DNA of 64,000 nt from Streptomyces sp. NBC_00239 (GCF_036194065.1 NZ_CP108095.1:6696001-6760000); one strand, 5' to 3'; counted from the stretch's first letter, positions 1 through 8,906 are shown. A program made the numbers and translations. Notes: a model not told the origin generated them from the sequence alone.

Positions 1-1205
1 TCCGCGCCGACCTTGCTCGCGCGTACCCGCAGGGAGCCGGTGCCGTTGACGGTCGCGCCGATCACGGTGTCTCCGGCCCGTTTGGTGACCGGCATCGGTT
101 CGCCGGTGACCATCGACTCGTCCACCGCCGAGGACCCCGAGAGCACCTCGGAGTCGACCGGGATCTTCTCTCCGGGCCGGATCACGACCTCGTCGCCGAC
201 CGCCACGTCTTCCACGGGGATCTCGGTTTCGGTGCCGTCGCGGATCACCCGGGCGGTGCGGGCTTGCAGGCCCAGCAGTGCGCGGATGGCTTCGCCGGTC
301 CCGGCCTTGGCGCGGGCCTCCAGCAGCCTGCCGAGCAGGATCAGGGTGAGGATCACCCCGACCGCCTCGAAGTACACCTCGCGCAGATCCTCGGGCAGCA
401 GGCTGGGGGCGAGCGTGACGATCAGGCTGTAGCCGTACGCGGCGGTGGTGCCCAGCGTGATGAGGGAGTTCATGTCCGCGCTGCGGTGGCGCAAGGTGAG
501 CCAGCCGGTCGAGTGGATGGGCCAGCCGGTGTAGAACATCACCGGAGTAATCAGGGCCAGTTGCAGCCAGTGGCCCAGCATCCATTCGGGCACCCAGTCG
601 GCGCCGAACAGCTCGTGGGCCATGACGGCGAAGAGCACCGGGGCGGTGAGCACGGCGCCTACGGCGACCCGGCGCGTCAGGTCCGTGATCTCCGCGCGCC
701 GCTCGGCGGCCTCCGCCGCCTCCGCCTCGGCCCCGGTCCCCCCGCCGCCCCTATGTTCCGCTTCGGTGGCGGCGGCAGAGGTTTCCGTACCGTCTCCGTC
801 GGGGGTGACTTCCGTGATGCCGGAACCGTCCGCCGGTTCGACCAGCAGCGTGCCGTGGATCATGTTCATTCCGCAGGCGAACCCGAACGATCCTGCCTGA
901 TCCGGGCTGACGCGCACGGTGGTGCGGGTGAAGGCCGGCAGCCCGGCGCTGACGCGTAGGTCGGGGAAGACGACCCGGTTGGTGCACTCGCCGGACTCCT
1001 GCCGGTCGAAGACCAGCTCCACCGGAATCCCCTGTCGGACCCGGATGACATCGGGGCTGTAGCCGCCCCGCACCGTCACATCGACCCGCTGCACCCCGCC
1101 CTCCAGGTGCGCGGCACGGGCCCGGCGCGGACCGAAGAAGAACCACCCCAGGCCGGCGATCAGCACGGCAGCAGACAACACCACGATCACATCGGCGAAA
1201 CCCAT
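1..1205 (-). CDS. Cupredoxin-fused copper P1B-type ATPase, 3' end outside window
   Basis: Start ATG at 1205, behind a GGGAGG ribosome site; the frame stays open to base 1, so the C-terminal half is missing. In order: an N-terminal membrane helix (about residues 5-25), a cupredoxin-like domain (about 30-135, with Cys in ESGECTN and FACGMNM and His in IHGTL), a Glu/Ala-rich linker, then P-type ATPase membrane helices and the actuator domain with the TGE loop (DESMVTGEP). The CPx, DKTGT and ATP-binding parts lie beyond the edge. The family exports Cu(I) from the cytoplasm using ATP; the cupredoxin domain may receive copper outside the membrane. It diverges from the genes starting at 1407. Metal specificity cannot be read from what is visible. 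Confidence 0.85.
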   Translation of the reverse strand, partial: MGFADVIVVLSAAVLIAGLGWFFFGPRRARAAHLEGGVQRVDVTVRGGYSPDVIRVRQGIPVELVFDRQESGECTNRVVFPDLRVSAGLPAFTRTTVRVSPDQAGSFGFACGMNMIHGTLLVEPADGSGITEVTPDGDGTETSAAATEAEHRGGGGTGAEAEAAEAAERRAEITDLTRRVAVGAVLTAPVLFAVMAHELFGADWVPEWMLGHWLQLALITPVMFYTGWPIHSTGWLTLRHRSADMNSLITLGTTAAYGYSLIVTLAPSLLPEDLREVYFEAVGVILTLILLGRLLEARAKAGTGEAIRALLGLQARTARVIRDGTETEIPVEDVAVGDEVVIRPGEKIPVDSEVLSGSSAVDESMVTGEPMPVTKRAGDTVIGATVNGTGSLRVRASKVGA

Positions 1206-1406
1206 GGCAATGGCCTCCCTGCGTTTTTCACTCCCTCCAGCCTCGCCCCCGTCTACCCCAACCAGGTAGGGGCTGAACGGTCCCGATACAGGGGACCAGG
1301 TGGCCCCTGCGCATACGGCCTGGCGGGGCGACATTGGTAGCAGGAGTCACCGGCCGGACGGCGGGCCCCGCGCCCGCAGCCCCCGAATCCCGGGAAGTGA
1401 AACGCG

Positions 1407-1670
1407 ATGATGTTCTGGTTCGACCACGACGTCAGCGGCTGGGGCTGGTTCGCCATGTCGGCCAGCATGATCCTCTTCTGGGCCCTGATCATCACCGCCG
1501 CCGTCCTGCTCTTCCGCGCCCTGAACCGTGCCCCCGAACACACCCACATGCCCTCCGGGCCCTCGCCCGAGCAGCTGCTCGCCGAACGCTTCGCCCGCGG
1601 CGACATCGACGAAGAGGACTACCAGCGGCGCCTGACCGCCCTGCGCTCCTCCGGCCCCGCCAAACCCTGA
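1407..1670 (+). CDS. Small membrane protein with SHOCT domain
   Basis: 87 residues. One hydrophobic helix at about 15-38, then a linker and a C-terminal SHOCT motif (EQLLAERFARGDIDEEDYQR), a short helical oligomerisation module. Start ATG at 1407 follows GGAAGTG. First gene rightward from the divergent promoter shared with the copper ATPase; the next gene begins 27 bases downstream. SHOCT proteins often accompany membrane stress or metal genes, but the family has no assigned reaction. Membership is clear; role is unknown. Confidence 0.8.
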   Translation: MMFWFDHDVSGWGWFAMSASMILFWALIITAAVLLFRALNRAPEHTHMPSGPSPEQLLAERFARGDIDEEDYQRRLTALRSSGPAKP

Positions 1671-1697
1671 CGACCCTCCCAAGGAGGAGGACCGGCC

Positions 1698-1928
1698 ATG
1701 AACAACAACAGGAACTACGGCCTCTACGCGATCGCCATCGCCATCGCCCTGGTCGGCGCAATGACGCTCGGCGTGCCCCTGGGCACCCTCGCCATCCTCG
1801 CCATCGTTGCCCTCTGCCCGCTGATGATGTTCTTCATGATGCGCGGCATGCACGGCGGTGACGACATCCACAGGCACGATGACGTGCCCAAGGACCGCGA
1901 CCCGCACGACCACAAGCCCTTCCGCTGA
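1698..1928 (+). CDS. DUF2933-like small membrane protein
   Basis: 76 residues with two closely spaced hydrophobic segments (about 8-45) ending in a Met-rich stretch (LMMFFMMRGMHGG) and a His/Asp-rich cytoplasmic tail (DDIHRHDD, DPHDHKPF). Preceded by a strong AGGAGG site. Met and His clusters of this kind could bind copper, and the family is common in metal-resistance clusters. The pattern is seen directly; metal binding is inference. Confidence 0.7.
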   Translation: MNNNRNYGLYAIAIAIALVGAMTLGVPLGTLAILAIVALCPLMMFFMMRGMHGGDDIHRHDDVPKDRDPHDHKPFR

Positions 1929-1957
1929 AACCAGCGGGCGAGGTCAGGTGACGTGGC

Positions 1958-2221
1958 ATGCAAGCCTTGATCGCGATCTTGATCGGCGGGCTGATTCTCG
2001 CGGCCCTGGTCTACGACATCGGCCGCCTGATCACACCTCGCGAGAGCCGGTGGCCCCCTTTGGCGCGGCTGCGGGGCCGCCGCGCCGCTCTGGAGGCCGC
2101 CGAACGCTGGTGTGCGGGCCTGCGAACCCACGGCCAGATCGACGCGGCCGCCTACCAGCGGCGCATGAGCGCACTGGCCCGCGGACAGCGGACACCGCCC
2201 CGAGGAGGACGTGATGGGTGA
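1958..2221 (+). CDS. Small membrane protein with SHOCT-like tail
   Basis: 87 residues: one N-terminal membrane helix (about 4-24), a basic linker, and a C-terminal SHOCT-like helix pair (THGQIDAAAYQRRMSALARG) resembling the one in the 1407-1670 gene. Start ATG at 1958 follows AGGTGA. Its end overlaps the next start by 8 bases, so it is probably co-translated with the methyltransferase gene. Function unknown. Confidence 0.7.
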   Translation: MQALIAILIGGLILAALVYDIGRLITPRESRWPPLARLRGRRAALEAAERWCAGLRTHGQIDAAAYQRRMSALARGQRTPPRGGRDG

Positions 2222-2939
2222 CGCCGCATACGGCCTGTGGCCGCTGGTGGTGCTCAACACGGCGCTGTTCATCGTCTTCGCCGCCAGCTTCTTCCACCCG
2301 AAATCCAAACGGGACTGGCGGGCCATGGGCGCCTACAGCGCCTTCCTGGTGGCGCTGTTCACCGAGATGTACGGCACCCCGCTGACCATCTACCTGCTGG
2401 GCAGCTGGCTCGGCAACCAGTTCCCGCTCCTGGAAGACACCCACGCAGGCGGGCACCTGTGGAACGACCTGACCGGCTGGTCGGGCGATCCGCACCTGAG
2501 CCCCTTCCACCTGGCCAGCTACGTCGCCATCGGCTTCGGATTCTGGCTGATCGCCGCCGCCTGGAAGGTCCTGCACGACGCCGCACAGCACGACAGGCTC
2601 GCCACCACCGGCCTCTACGCCTGGGTGCGCCACCCGCAGTACGACGGCTTCCTGCTCATCATGATCGGGTTCCTGCTGCAGTGGCCCACCCTCCCCACCC
2701 TGATCATGTTCCCGGTCCTGGTGTACGTGTACGCGCGCCTGGCCCGCAGCGAGGAACGCGAGGTCGCGGCCCGGTTCGGTGAGGAGTGGACGGCCTACGC
2801 CGCCCGTACTCCCCGCTTCTGGCCACGTCGGCCTCGCCGCGGTAGCCCCGCTTCGCCGGGCAAGGACACCCCGTCCGGGCACGAGCCGGGGCCGGCGCCC
2901 GAGGCGACGTCCCGGCACTCCGCCACCGGGAGGAGCTGA
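2214..2939 (+). CDS. Membrane methyltransferase, ICMT/PEMT family
   Basis: 241 residues from ATG 2214 (GAGGAGG five bases upstream; the GTG at 2211 is too close). About five membrane helices. The C-terminal third has the isoprenylcysteine carboxyl/phospholipid methyltransferase signature: GLYAWVRHPQYDG, then a helix, then EEREVAARFGEEW and TPRFWP. These enzymes transfer a methyl group from SAM to a lipid or lipidated substrate at the membrane. Homologues often sit beside copper genes, but the bacterial substrate is mostly unknown. Its stop overlaps the next start (TGATG). Confidence 0.85.
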   Translation: MGDAAYGLWPLVVLNTALFIVFAASFFHPKSKRDWRAMGAYSAFLVALFTEMYGTPLTIYLLGSWLGNQFPLLEDTHAGGHLWNDLTGWSGDPHLSPFHLASYVAIGFGFWLIAAAWKVLHDAAQHDRLATTGLYAWVRHPQYDGFLLIMIGFLLQWPTLPTLIMFPVLVYVYARLARSEEREVAARFGEEWTAYAARTPRFWPRRPRRGSPASPGKDTPSGHEPGPAPEATSRHSATGRS

Positions 2940-3070
2940 TGACTGGACTCCCCGTCCTCGTCCAGGCAGCGATCGTGGCCGGCGTGCTCGCCGGGATCGT
3001 GCTGGTGCTCCTCGTGCTCGCCCGCATCGAGCGCCACCGTCGGCCCCGCGGCCCCGACAGGAGGCGATAG
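2939..3070 (+). CDS. 43-residue single-pass membrane protein
   Basis: A very small gene whose ATG at 2939 overlaps the preceding stop as TGATG, directly behind GGGAGGAG. It encodes one hydrophobic helix (about residues 5-30) and a strongly basic tail (RIERHRRPRGPDRRR). The tight coupling, good ribosome site and clean membrane-protein composition support it as real. The next gene starts two bases after its stop. No family recognised. Confidence 0.55.
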   Translation: MTGLPVLVQAAIVAGVLAGIVLVLLVLARIERHRRPRGPDRRR

Positions 3071-3072
3071 AC

Positions 3073-3390
3073 ATGGCTGCCGCCCTTGTCCTGGTCTGGC
3101 TCCTGATCACCGTCCAGGTTCTGACCATCGCGGCGTGCGCACTGCGTCTCGCCAGGTGCCACCGGCGAGACGCCTCGCGCCTGGACCGCACCCTCCACCG
3201 CACCGCCCCCGCCCTCCTGGCTGCCGGTGTGCTGCCCGTTCCCGCTCTGCTCGTCGCCGACGCGCCCGCAGCTGCCTGGGGACTGTGGGGCGCCGGCACC
3301 ATCGCCGCAGCCCTGGCCCATGCCGTCGGTGACACCTTGCGCGACATTCCCAGCCCGCCGGCGGCTACCCAAGCCGGGAGCGGGCCATGA
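3073..3390 (+). CDS. Small three-helix membrane protein
   Basis: 105 residues from ATG 3073. Three hydrophobic segments (about 3-25, 42-60 and 66-85) with a basic loop between the first two. Start chosen because it follows the preceding stop by two bases with AGGAGG upstream. Last gene of the tightly packed run starting at 1407. No recognised domain. Confidence 0.6.
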   Translation: MAAALVLVWLLITVQVLTIAACALRLARCHRRDASRLDRTLHRTAPALLAAGVLPVPALLVADAPAAAWGLWGAGTIAAALAHAVGDTLRDIPSPPAATQAGSGP

Positions 3391-3561
3391 CCAGCCACAA
3401 CCCGCACGGAACACGATCAAACTGCCGCCACAGGGACACACCCGGACAATGGAAGAGACGCGTTCCGGGCTGAGGACCAGCGGCGGGCCGGTACCGCGGC
3501 TGCGCGGTTTGACGCAGCCGATCCCTCCGGCGGGCACAAACTTCAGAGGAAGGCGGTCGCC

Positions 3562-4338
3562 ATGACCAGCATCTCCCAACGCATCGCCACCTTGTTCCGG
3601 ATCAAGGCGAACAAGGCGCTGGACAAGGCCGAGGACCCACGCGAGGTCCTGGACTACTCCTACGAGCAGCAGCTCCAGATGCTGCAACGGGTACGGCGCG
3701 GTGTGGCCGATGTGGCGACCAGTCGCAAACGGGTCGAGCTGCAGGTGAGCCAGTTGCAGCAGTCCGCGGGCAAGCTGCAGGGCCAGGCGGAGCAGGCACT
3801 CGCGGTGGGGCGTGAGGATCTGGCGCGCGAGGCGCTGACCCGCCGGACGGCCGTGGAAGCGCAGGTCACCGATCTTGAGGGCCAGCAGGCGTCACTGAAG
3901 GAGCAGGAGGAGAAGCTCACCCTCGCCTCGCAGCGTCTGGAGGCGAAGGTGGACGCGTTCCGCACCCGTAAGGAGACGATCAAGGCGACCTACACCGCGG
4001 CCGAGGCCCAGACCCGCATTACCGAGGCCGTGACCGGCATCGGCGAGGAGATGGGCGATGTGGGCCTGGCCATGCAGCGGGCCCAGGACAAGACCGAGCA
4101 GCTCCAGGCGCGCGCCGGCGCGCTGGACGAGCTGATCGCCTCCGGCGCGCTGGACGACGCCACCCTGCCCGCCGGACGTGACGACATCCAGGCTGAACTG
4201 GAGCGCGTCACCGCGGGCAGCGACGTAGAGATCGAGCTGGCCCGGATGAAGGCCCAGCTCCCGGCGTCCGCGGCTGCGCCGGCCGTGGAGGCGGGTGGGA
4301 CCAGGCAGGCACCGCCGGACCAGGAGGCGACGTCATGA
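3562..4338 (+). CDS. pspA: PspA/IM30 family membrane-stress protein
   Basis: 258 residues, almost entirely coiled coil, opening with the amphipathic helix typical of the family (SISQRIATLFRIKANKALDK) and the conserved DPREVLDYSYEQQ. PspA/IM30 proteins assemble on the inner leaflet of a stressed cytoplasmic membrane and help keep it intact. AGGAAGG precedes the ATG. The stop overlaps the next start as ATGA. It heads an operon with pspAA, an htpX-like protease and pspAB, an actinobacterial version of the phage-shock module; no PspC or clgR gene is present here. Confidence 0.93.
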   Translation: MTSISQRIATLFRIKANKALDKAEDPREVLDYSYEQQLQMLQRVRRGVADVATSRKRVELQVSQLQQSAGKLQGQAEQALAVGREDLAREALTRRTAVEAQVTDLEGQQASLKEQEEKLTLASQRLEAKVDAFRTRKETIKATYTAAEAQTRITEAVTGIGEEMGDVGLAMQRAQDKTEQLQARAGALDELIASGALDDATLPAGRDDIQAELERVTAGSDVEIELARMKAQLPASAAAPAVEAGGTRQAPPDQEATS

Positions 4339-4613
4339 TCATGCGGATTCTCGGCGAGGGCCAGTACGAGATTACCGAGGAACACCTTGCCCGGCTCAAC
4401 GAACTGGACTCCACCCTGCAAGAGGCCGCCGACTCAGGTGACGAGACGGCGTTCGCCCACGCCCTGTCGGCCCTGCTGGACGGGGTGCGCAGCCTCGGCA
4501 CACGACTGCCGGACGAGCAGATCACGCCGTCCGACCTGATACTTCCCGACGAGACGAACAGCCTCAGGCAGGTACGCGAGCTGCTCTCCGACGAGGGCCT
4601 GATCCCAGGGTGA
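4335..4613 (+). CDS. pspAA: PspA-associated protein PspAA
   Basis: 92 residues matching the small actinobacterial protein that follows pspA: it opens MIMRILGEGQYEI, has an acidic helical middle, and ends with a short helical segment (LRQVRELLSDEGLIPG). ATGA overlap with pspA and TGATG overlap with the next gene imply coupled translation. Thought to act with PspA at the membrane; no enzymatic motif. Confidence 0.85.
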   Translation: MIMRILGEGQYEITEEHLARLNELDSTLQEAADSGDETAFAHALSALLDGVRSLGTRLPDEQITPSDLILPDETNSLRQVRELLSDEGLIPG

Positions 4614-5542
4614 TGACGATGCGCAGCCGTTTTGAACCCGACCGGCAGCTGACCGCCCGCATGGTGGTCACGATGTTCCTGCTCGGCCTGCTGTACGTGG
4701 CGTTCATAGCCGCGCTCATCGTACTGCTCAAGTCCGTCGTCCTGGTCGTCGTCATCGCCGCCGCCATGCTGGGCGCCCAGTACTGGTACTCCGACCGGAT
4801 CGCCCTCTACGCCATGCACGGGCACCTCGTCACGCCTGAGGAACAGCCCCAGTTGCACGGGGTCATCGACCGGCTGTGCGCCACCGCGGACATGCCCAAG
4901 CCCCGGGTGGCCGTCTCGGAGATGGACCTGCCCAACGCGTTCGCCACCGGCCGCAACGCCAACCACGCCGTGGTCTGCGTGACCACCGGCCTCATGCGTC
5001 GCCTGGAGACCGAGGAACTCGAAGGCGTCCTGGCCCATGAGCTCTCCCATGTCGCCCACCGCGACGTGGCCGTCATCACCATCGCCTCGTTCCTCGGCGT
5101 GATCGCCGGACTCGTTGTCCGCTTCGCCTTCTACTCCCAGCTGTTCGGCGGACGCAACCAGCGCGACCAGAACACCGCAGCCGTCTTCATGGCCGTGATG
5201 GCGGTTTCCGCCCTCGTCTACGCCATCAGCTTCCTCCTCATCCGGGCGCTCTCCCGCTACCGGGAGCTGGCCGCCGACCGGGCCGCGGCCATGCTCACCG
5301 GGAAACCCTCGGTCCTTGCCTCGGCGCTGACCAAGGTCAGCGGCGACATCGCCCGCATCCCCACCCGGGACCTGCGCACTGCCCAGGCATTCAACGCATT
5401 CTTCTTCACCCCCGCCCTCGGGCCGGGGACCGCGGTGGCGAACATGTTCTCCACCCACCCCACCCTGGAACGCCGTATCGAGGCGCTCGCGGAGATCTCC
5501 GTACAGCTCGGCGAGGCGGGCGGCGAACCCGGCGAGGCGTGA
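4613..5542 (+). CDS. htpX: HtpX-like M48 zinc metalloprotease
   Basis: 309 residues from ATG 4613 (a GTG three bases upstream is possible). Two N-terminal membrane helices, the zinc motif HELSHVAHRD, two further membrane helices, and a third zinc-ligand region in ELAADRAAAML. Family role: degrading misfolded membrane proteins, with the active site on the cytoplasmic face. Position between pspAA and pspAB is the standard actinobacterial arrangement. The chain ends with the usual FSTHPTLERRIEAL motif, so it looks intact. Confidence 0.92.
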   Translation: MTMRSRFEPDRQLTARMVVTMFLLGLLYVAFIAALIVLLKSVVLVVVIAAAMLGAQYWYSDRIALYAMHGHLVTPEEQPQLHGVIDRLCATADMPKPRVAVSEMDLPNAFATGRNANHAVVCVTTGLMRRLETEELEGVLAHELSHVAHRDVAVITIASFLGVIAGLVVRFAFYSQLFGGRNQRDQNTAAVFMAVMAVSALVYAISFLLIRALSRYRELAADRAAAMLTGKPSVLASALTKVSGDIARIPTRDLRTAQAFNAFFFTPALGPGTAVANMFSTHPTLERRIEALAEISVQLGEAGGEPGEA

Positions 5543-5562
5543 TGAGAAGGAGCTGATGCCCC

Positions 5563-6141
5563 GTGGGATTCCTGGATGTCCTGTTCGGACGGAGCAAACC
5601 GGTCAGGCCCGACCTGGACCAGCTCTTCGGCCTGCCCTCCGCGGCGATCACCCTCCAGGCCGCCATCGGCTTCACCCCGACCGGAGCCGGATCGGTGTGC
5701 TTTGCCGCCATCGAGGGCGGAGCCTTCGCCCAGATCCAGCAGGAGGTACGAGCCCTCCTCGACGCGGACTCCGAACGCGGCGGCGAGCCGGTGGAGTTCA
5801 GCCGCGACACCTACGGATACTCATGGCTGCTCTCCCGCCGAGACCCCGGCGACATGCCCGCCCTGGTCAACGACCTGCACGCGGTGAACACCGCCCTGCA
5901 GGACAGTGGCTTCGGACCGCAACTCCTCTGCTCCCTGGTCACCTTCCACGACGCCGAACTGCGCCCCCTCGCGCTGGTCTACCTCTACAAGCGCGGCACG
6001 TTCTACCCGTTCGCCCCGCTGCCCGGAAACAAACGCGACAATCCGCTGGAACTCCAGATCAAGGCCACGGTCAAGGACGACCTGCACATTGAACAGGACC
6101 TGACCCGCTGGTTCCCGCTGTGGGGCGCACCCGGCCTGTGA
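5563..6141 (+). CDS. pspAB: PspA-associated protein PspAB
   Basis: 192 residues starting GTG at 5563 with GAAGGAG about 11 bases upstream. Begins MGFLDVLFGRSKPVRPDLDQ, the typical opening of the family that follows htpX in actinobacterial psp operons. A soluble alpha/beta protein with no known catalytic motif. Last gene of the operon; the next frame begins 39 bases later on the same strand. Confidence 0.85.
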   Translation: MGFLDVLFGRSKPVRPDLDQLFGLPSAAITLQAAIGFTPTGAGSVCFAAIEGGAFAQIQQEVRALLDADSERGGEPVEFSRDTYGYSWLLSRRDPGDMPALVNDLHAVNTALQDSGFGPQLLCSLVTFHDAELRPLALVYLYKRGTFYPFAPLPGNKRDNPLELQIKATVKDDLHIEQDLTRWFPLWGAPGL

Positions 6142-6180
6142 CAGAGGACCAGTGTGTATCCGATCCGGGGAGGTGACCAC

Positions 6181-6402
6181 GTGACAGAACCCGACCTGCC
6201 GTCCCACCACGCCGGGCTCAACCACGTGCTGCGGGTGTCGCTCGCCGCCGTTCCGGCAGTCCTCATCCTCCTCGCCGTGGCCACCATCCCCGAGGGGTCC
6301 ACAGCCCTGAGCATCCGCGAAGGCGGCCACGCCCTCTCCAGCAGGTCTGAATCCCAGATGTCCACGGCGACACAATGGCCCCACCGCCAGACGAGCCGAT
6401 GA
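6181..6402 (+). CDS. Hypothetical single-pass membrane protein
   Basis: 73 residues from GTG 6181, directly after a strong GGGGAGGTGACC site. One hydrophobic helix (about 20-40), then a short polar tail rich in Ser and Gln. The tail looks poorly conserved and may have entered a non-coding frame after an old deletion. The ribosome site is the best evidence that the 5' end is real. No family recognised. Confidence 0.4.
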   Translation: MTEPDLPSHHAGLNHVLRVSLAAVPAVLILLAVATIPEGSTALSIREGGHALSSRSESQMSTATQWPHRQTSR

Positions 6403-6513
6403 GGCGGATGGCGGTACTGCCCTGGCGGGCGCCACCCTGGTCAGCGACCCTGAGTGCGCGGCCGATCACCAGCCGCACCCGGAGCAAGCAGCCCGTCCGA
6501 AAGACCACTCCGC

Positions 6514-6921
6514 ATGTCACCTACCTGTCCGCGGCGGGGCCGCACCGCCCTGGCGGGGGCAGCCTGCTTGCTGCTCGCCCTGAGCGGCTGCTCGAACGGC
6601 AGCAACGGCTACGGCACAGCCCCCGCCCCTACGAGCGCCGCTTCCACCGCGTCCAGTGCCGTACCCGGCGCGGTGCGCATCGTGATCGAGAACTTCACCT
6701 TCAGCCCTGCCGATCTTCAGGTGCGTCCCGGGGCGAAGGTCACCGTCGTCAACCGGGATTCGGCCTCACATACCGTGACCGCCACCGGGGACAAGGCGTT
6801 CGACACCGGCACCATCAGCGGCGGCGCGACGGCAACCTTCACCGCGCCGTCCACGCCCGGCAGCTACTCCTACCTGTGCACCATCCACCCGAACATGAAA
6901 GGCACCCTCACCGTGACCTGA
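6514..6921 (+). CDS. Cupredoxin (plastocyanin-like) lipoprotein
   Basis: 135 residues. Start ATG 6514 gives a textbook lipoprotein signal: basic N-terminus, hydrophobic run, lipobox LALSGC. A Ser/Thr/Ala linker leads to one cupredoxin domain (about 50-135) with type 1 copper ligands visible as His in SASHTV and Cys, His and Met in LCTIHPNM. Expected to be anchored outside the cell and to bind or pass on a single copper ion. Next come a broken DUF6153 gene and a DUF305 lipoprotein, so this is a secreted copper-handling set. The ribosome site is weak. Confidence 0.85.
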   Translation: MSPTCPRRGRTALAGAACLLLALSGCSNGSNGYGTAPAPTSAASTASSAVPGAVRIVIENFTFSPADLQVRPGAKVTVVNRDSASHTVTATGDKAFDTGTISGGATATFTAPSTPGSYSYLCTIHPNMKGTLTVT

Positions 6922-6980
6922 CACCATCACCAGGGCTCCACGCCCGCGCGCCACGTGCAGGCCGCGCCTACGCTGAAACC

Positions 6981-7343
6981 GTGAGCCGAGGCGAGCCGAG
7001 TGCGTCGCCGCCGCCGGTGCCGCGACTCACGATGCCGCTGGTACTCGCCGTACTGACCGGGCTGGTGGCCATGCACCGCCTTGGCCCGGCCAGCCCCCCT
7101 ACCGGCGGGCCTCGCCCCGCATTCACGACGACGGCAGCGCGGACCGGCACGCCGGCCACGCCGACCAGATGTGCGCGTCGGGAGCCGTTCCCGGCGCAGT
7201 GTTCGTCCCCGCACTGACCGCCTGTGCACCGAGCGGCATCGACACCACAGCATCGCCTCCCCCTGTCGGTGTCGTACGAGCCGTCCGGAGGGCACGCCCC
7301 GCCCACACTCGCCCAGCTCCAGCTCCAGCTCCTGCGGATCTAG
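6981..7343 (+). pseudogene. DUF6153-like small protein, frame-disrupted
   Basis: Starts GTG 6981 with the family's membrane segment (VLAVLTGLVAMHRLG). Around base 7120 the match moves to another frame (HAGHADQMCASGAVPG, then VFVPALTACAP), and after about 7270 it returns to the first frame for the ending LAQLQLQLLRI and stop. The intact relative at 28105-28524 has all three parts in one frame. Two compensating indels, or sequencing errors, are needed. The intact form would be a small secreted or membrane His-rich protein beside DUF305. Confidence 0.6.
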
Positions 7344-7428
7344 GAAACGCCCCCGCGGTGCGGGGCCCGCTGGGCTCGCCTCCGCACACCGGCATTCCTC
7401 GATCCCCCACGTCCAGGAGCTGTGAACC

Positions 7429-8079
7429 ATGAACACAACCCCCTCCCGCCTTCGCCGCCGTGCCGCTGCGGCCACCGCCGTTGCGGCGGTCGCCGCACTC
7501 GGACTGGCCGCGTGCGGAGATGAGGGCGACAGCGGCGCGACCAGCGCCCCACCGCCCGCCACCGCCTCCGTCCCGGCCACCGTCCCCGCGGGCGAGCACA
7601 ACCAGGCGGATGTCACCTTCGCCCAGGGCATGATCCCGCACCACCGCCAGGCCATCCTCATGTCCGAGATGGCCCAGACCCACGCCTCCTCCGACGAGGT
7701 GAAGGCCCTCGCCGCGAAGATCAAGAAGGCGCAGGACCCGGAGATCGCCACCATGACCGGATGGCTGAAAGCCTGGGGCGAGAAGGTCCCCACAGGCATG
7801 GACGGAATGGACGGCATGGACGGTGGAGACCACGACGGCTCCGGCATGCCCGGCATGATGGACAACCAGCGGATGGACCAGCTGCGCGGCGCCTCCGGCA
7901 CGGGCTTCGACACCATGTTCCTGACCATGATGATCGAACACCACGAGGGCGCGGTCGAGATGGCCAAGACCGAGAAGACCGAAGGCGCCTACGGTCCAGC
8001 CAAGACGCTCGCCGACGACATCATCACCGCCCAGACCGCGGAAATCGCCCAGATGAAGACGATGCTGGGCAAGAGCTGA
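7429..8079 (+). CDS. DUF305 lipoprotein, copper-associated
   Basis: 216 residues with a lipobox (LGLAACG) after an Arg-rich N-terminus. The DUF305 domain carries the two His-rich helices FAQGMIPHHRQAI and MMIEHHEGAVEMA, and a Met/Asp/Gly-rich middle (MDGMDGMDGGDHDGSGM) that looks suited to metal binding. DUF305 is a four-helix ferritin-like fold often found with copper resistance. The protein should be exported and lipid-anchored. A second copy with the same design lies at 28614-29246, also after a DUF6153 gene. Confidence 0.9.
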   Translation: MNTTPSRLRRRAAAATAVAAVAALGLAACGDEGDSGATSAPPPATASVPATVPAGEHNQADVTFAQGMIPHHRQAILMSEMAQTHASSDEVKALAAKIKKAQDPEIATMTGWLKAWGEKVPTGMDGMDGMDGGDHDGSGMPGMMDNQRMDQLRGASGTGFDTMFLTMMIEHHEGAVEMAKTEKTEGAYGPAKTLADDIITAQTAEIAQMKTMLGKS

Positions 8080-8215
8080 CCCACAAGGACGGGGCGGCGC
8101 CGTCTCGCCTGCCCCATCCAGCTGCCTGTAACGGCCTGGGCAATCAGTGCCCAGGCCCGGCGGCCAAGCGGCGGAGGCGCAGGCCAGCCACCCCCCGAGC
8201 AGAGGGAGCCCATTA

Positions 8216-8695
8216 ATGACCGAGCAGACGCCCACCGCGGCGGTGGACCGTCCGGTCGTCGGCTCGTATTCGACCTACGCCGGTGCCCAGAGCGCGGTCG
8301 ACTTCCTGTCCGACAGCAAATACCCCGTGGAGCGAACCGCGATCATCGGTACGGACCTGCGCATGGTCGAGACCGTCCTTGGCCGCCTCACCCGCGGCCG
8401 GGCCACCCTGGCCGGCGCCGGCAGCGGCGCGTGGTTCGGACTGCTGATCGGGCTACTGCTGTCGCTGTTCGCCGCCGGCAGCCACCACGTCCTGGTGCTC
8501 ATCGCGAGCGGGCTCCTGTACGGCGCGGCGTTCGGCGCGGTCTTCGGATTCGCCGGCCACTCACTCAGCGGTGGCCACCGCGACTTCGCCTCCCGCAGCC
8601 AGATCGTGGCCGCCCGCTACGACGTGGTCGCCGACGCGGAGGTCGCCGAGGAGGCCAAGAACCTGCTCATCAAACACTCCTGGCGCGAAGACTGA
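8216..8695 (+). CDS. General stress protein 17M-like (YflT domain) membrane protein
   Basis: 159 residues from ATG 8216 with AGAGGGAG upstream. The first part (VVGSYSTYAGAQSAVDFLSD) is the YflT/GSP17M domain, followed by two Gly-rich membrane helices (about 75-120) and a soluble tail (SQIVAARYDVVADAEVAEEA). Stress-induced in relatives; biochemical role unknown. It sits alone between the DUF305 gene and the cytochrome operon. Confidence 0.8.
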   Translation: MTEQTPTAAVDRPVVGSYSTYAGAQSAVDFLSDSKYPVERTAIIGTDLRMVETVLGRLTRGRATLAGAGSGAWFGLLIGLLLSLFAAGSHHVLVLIASGLLYGAAFGAVFGFAGHSLSGGHRDFASRSQIVAARYDVVADAEVAEEAKNLLIKHSWRED

Positions 8696-8906
8696 CCCGT
8701 TCTGCCCGGGCAACGGCGGGAAGCAGCGCAGGGCGCCGGCATCGACCGGCCCCGCCTCGACGCGGGGCCGACGGAGGCGTGCTCGCCTGGGTGAACAGGC
8801 CGCAGCTCGGCGAGTCAGTGAACAAGAAGCTTCTTTGCATCACCCACACTCGGCTGGTGCTGGTCAAACGGGGGCCGTGTCCCTGACGCCACGAAAGGCG
8901 ATCGTC

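Noticed and set aside
13..432. Long plus-strand frame opposite the first ATPase
   Set aside because: It is the reverse strand of a clear P-type ATPase and has low-complexity Ser/Arg/Pro composition.
1253..1272. CTACCCC...GGTAGGGG dyad upstream of the copper ATPase, considered as a CsoR box
   Set aside because: The half-sites are not in the ATACCCC/GGGGTAT order; only a CTACC/GGTAG dyad is present and it fits CsoR poorly compared with the three clear boxes.
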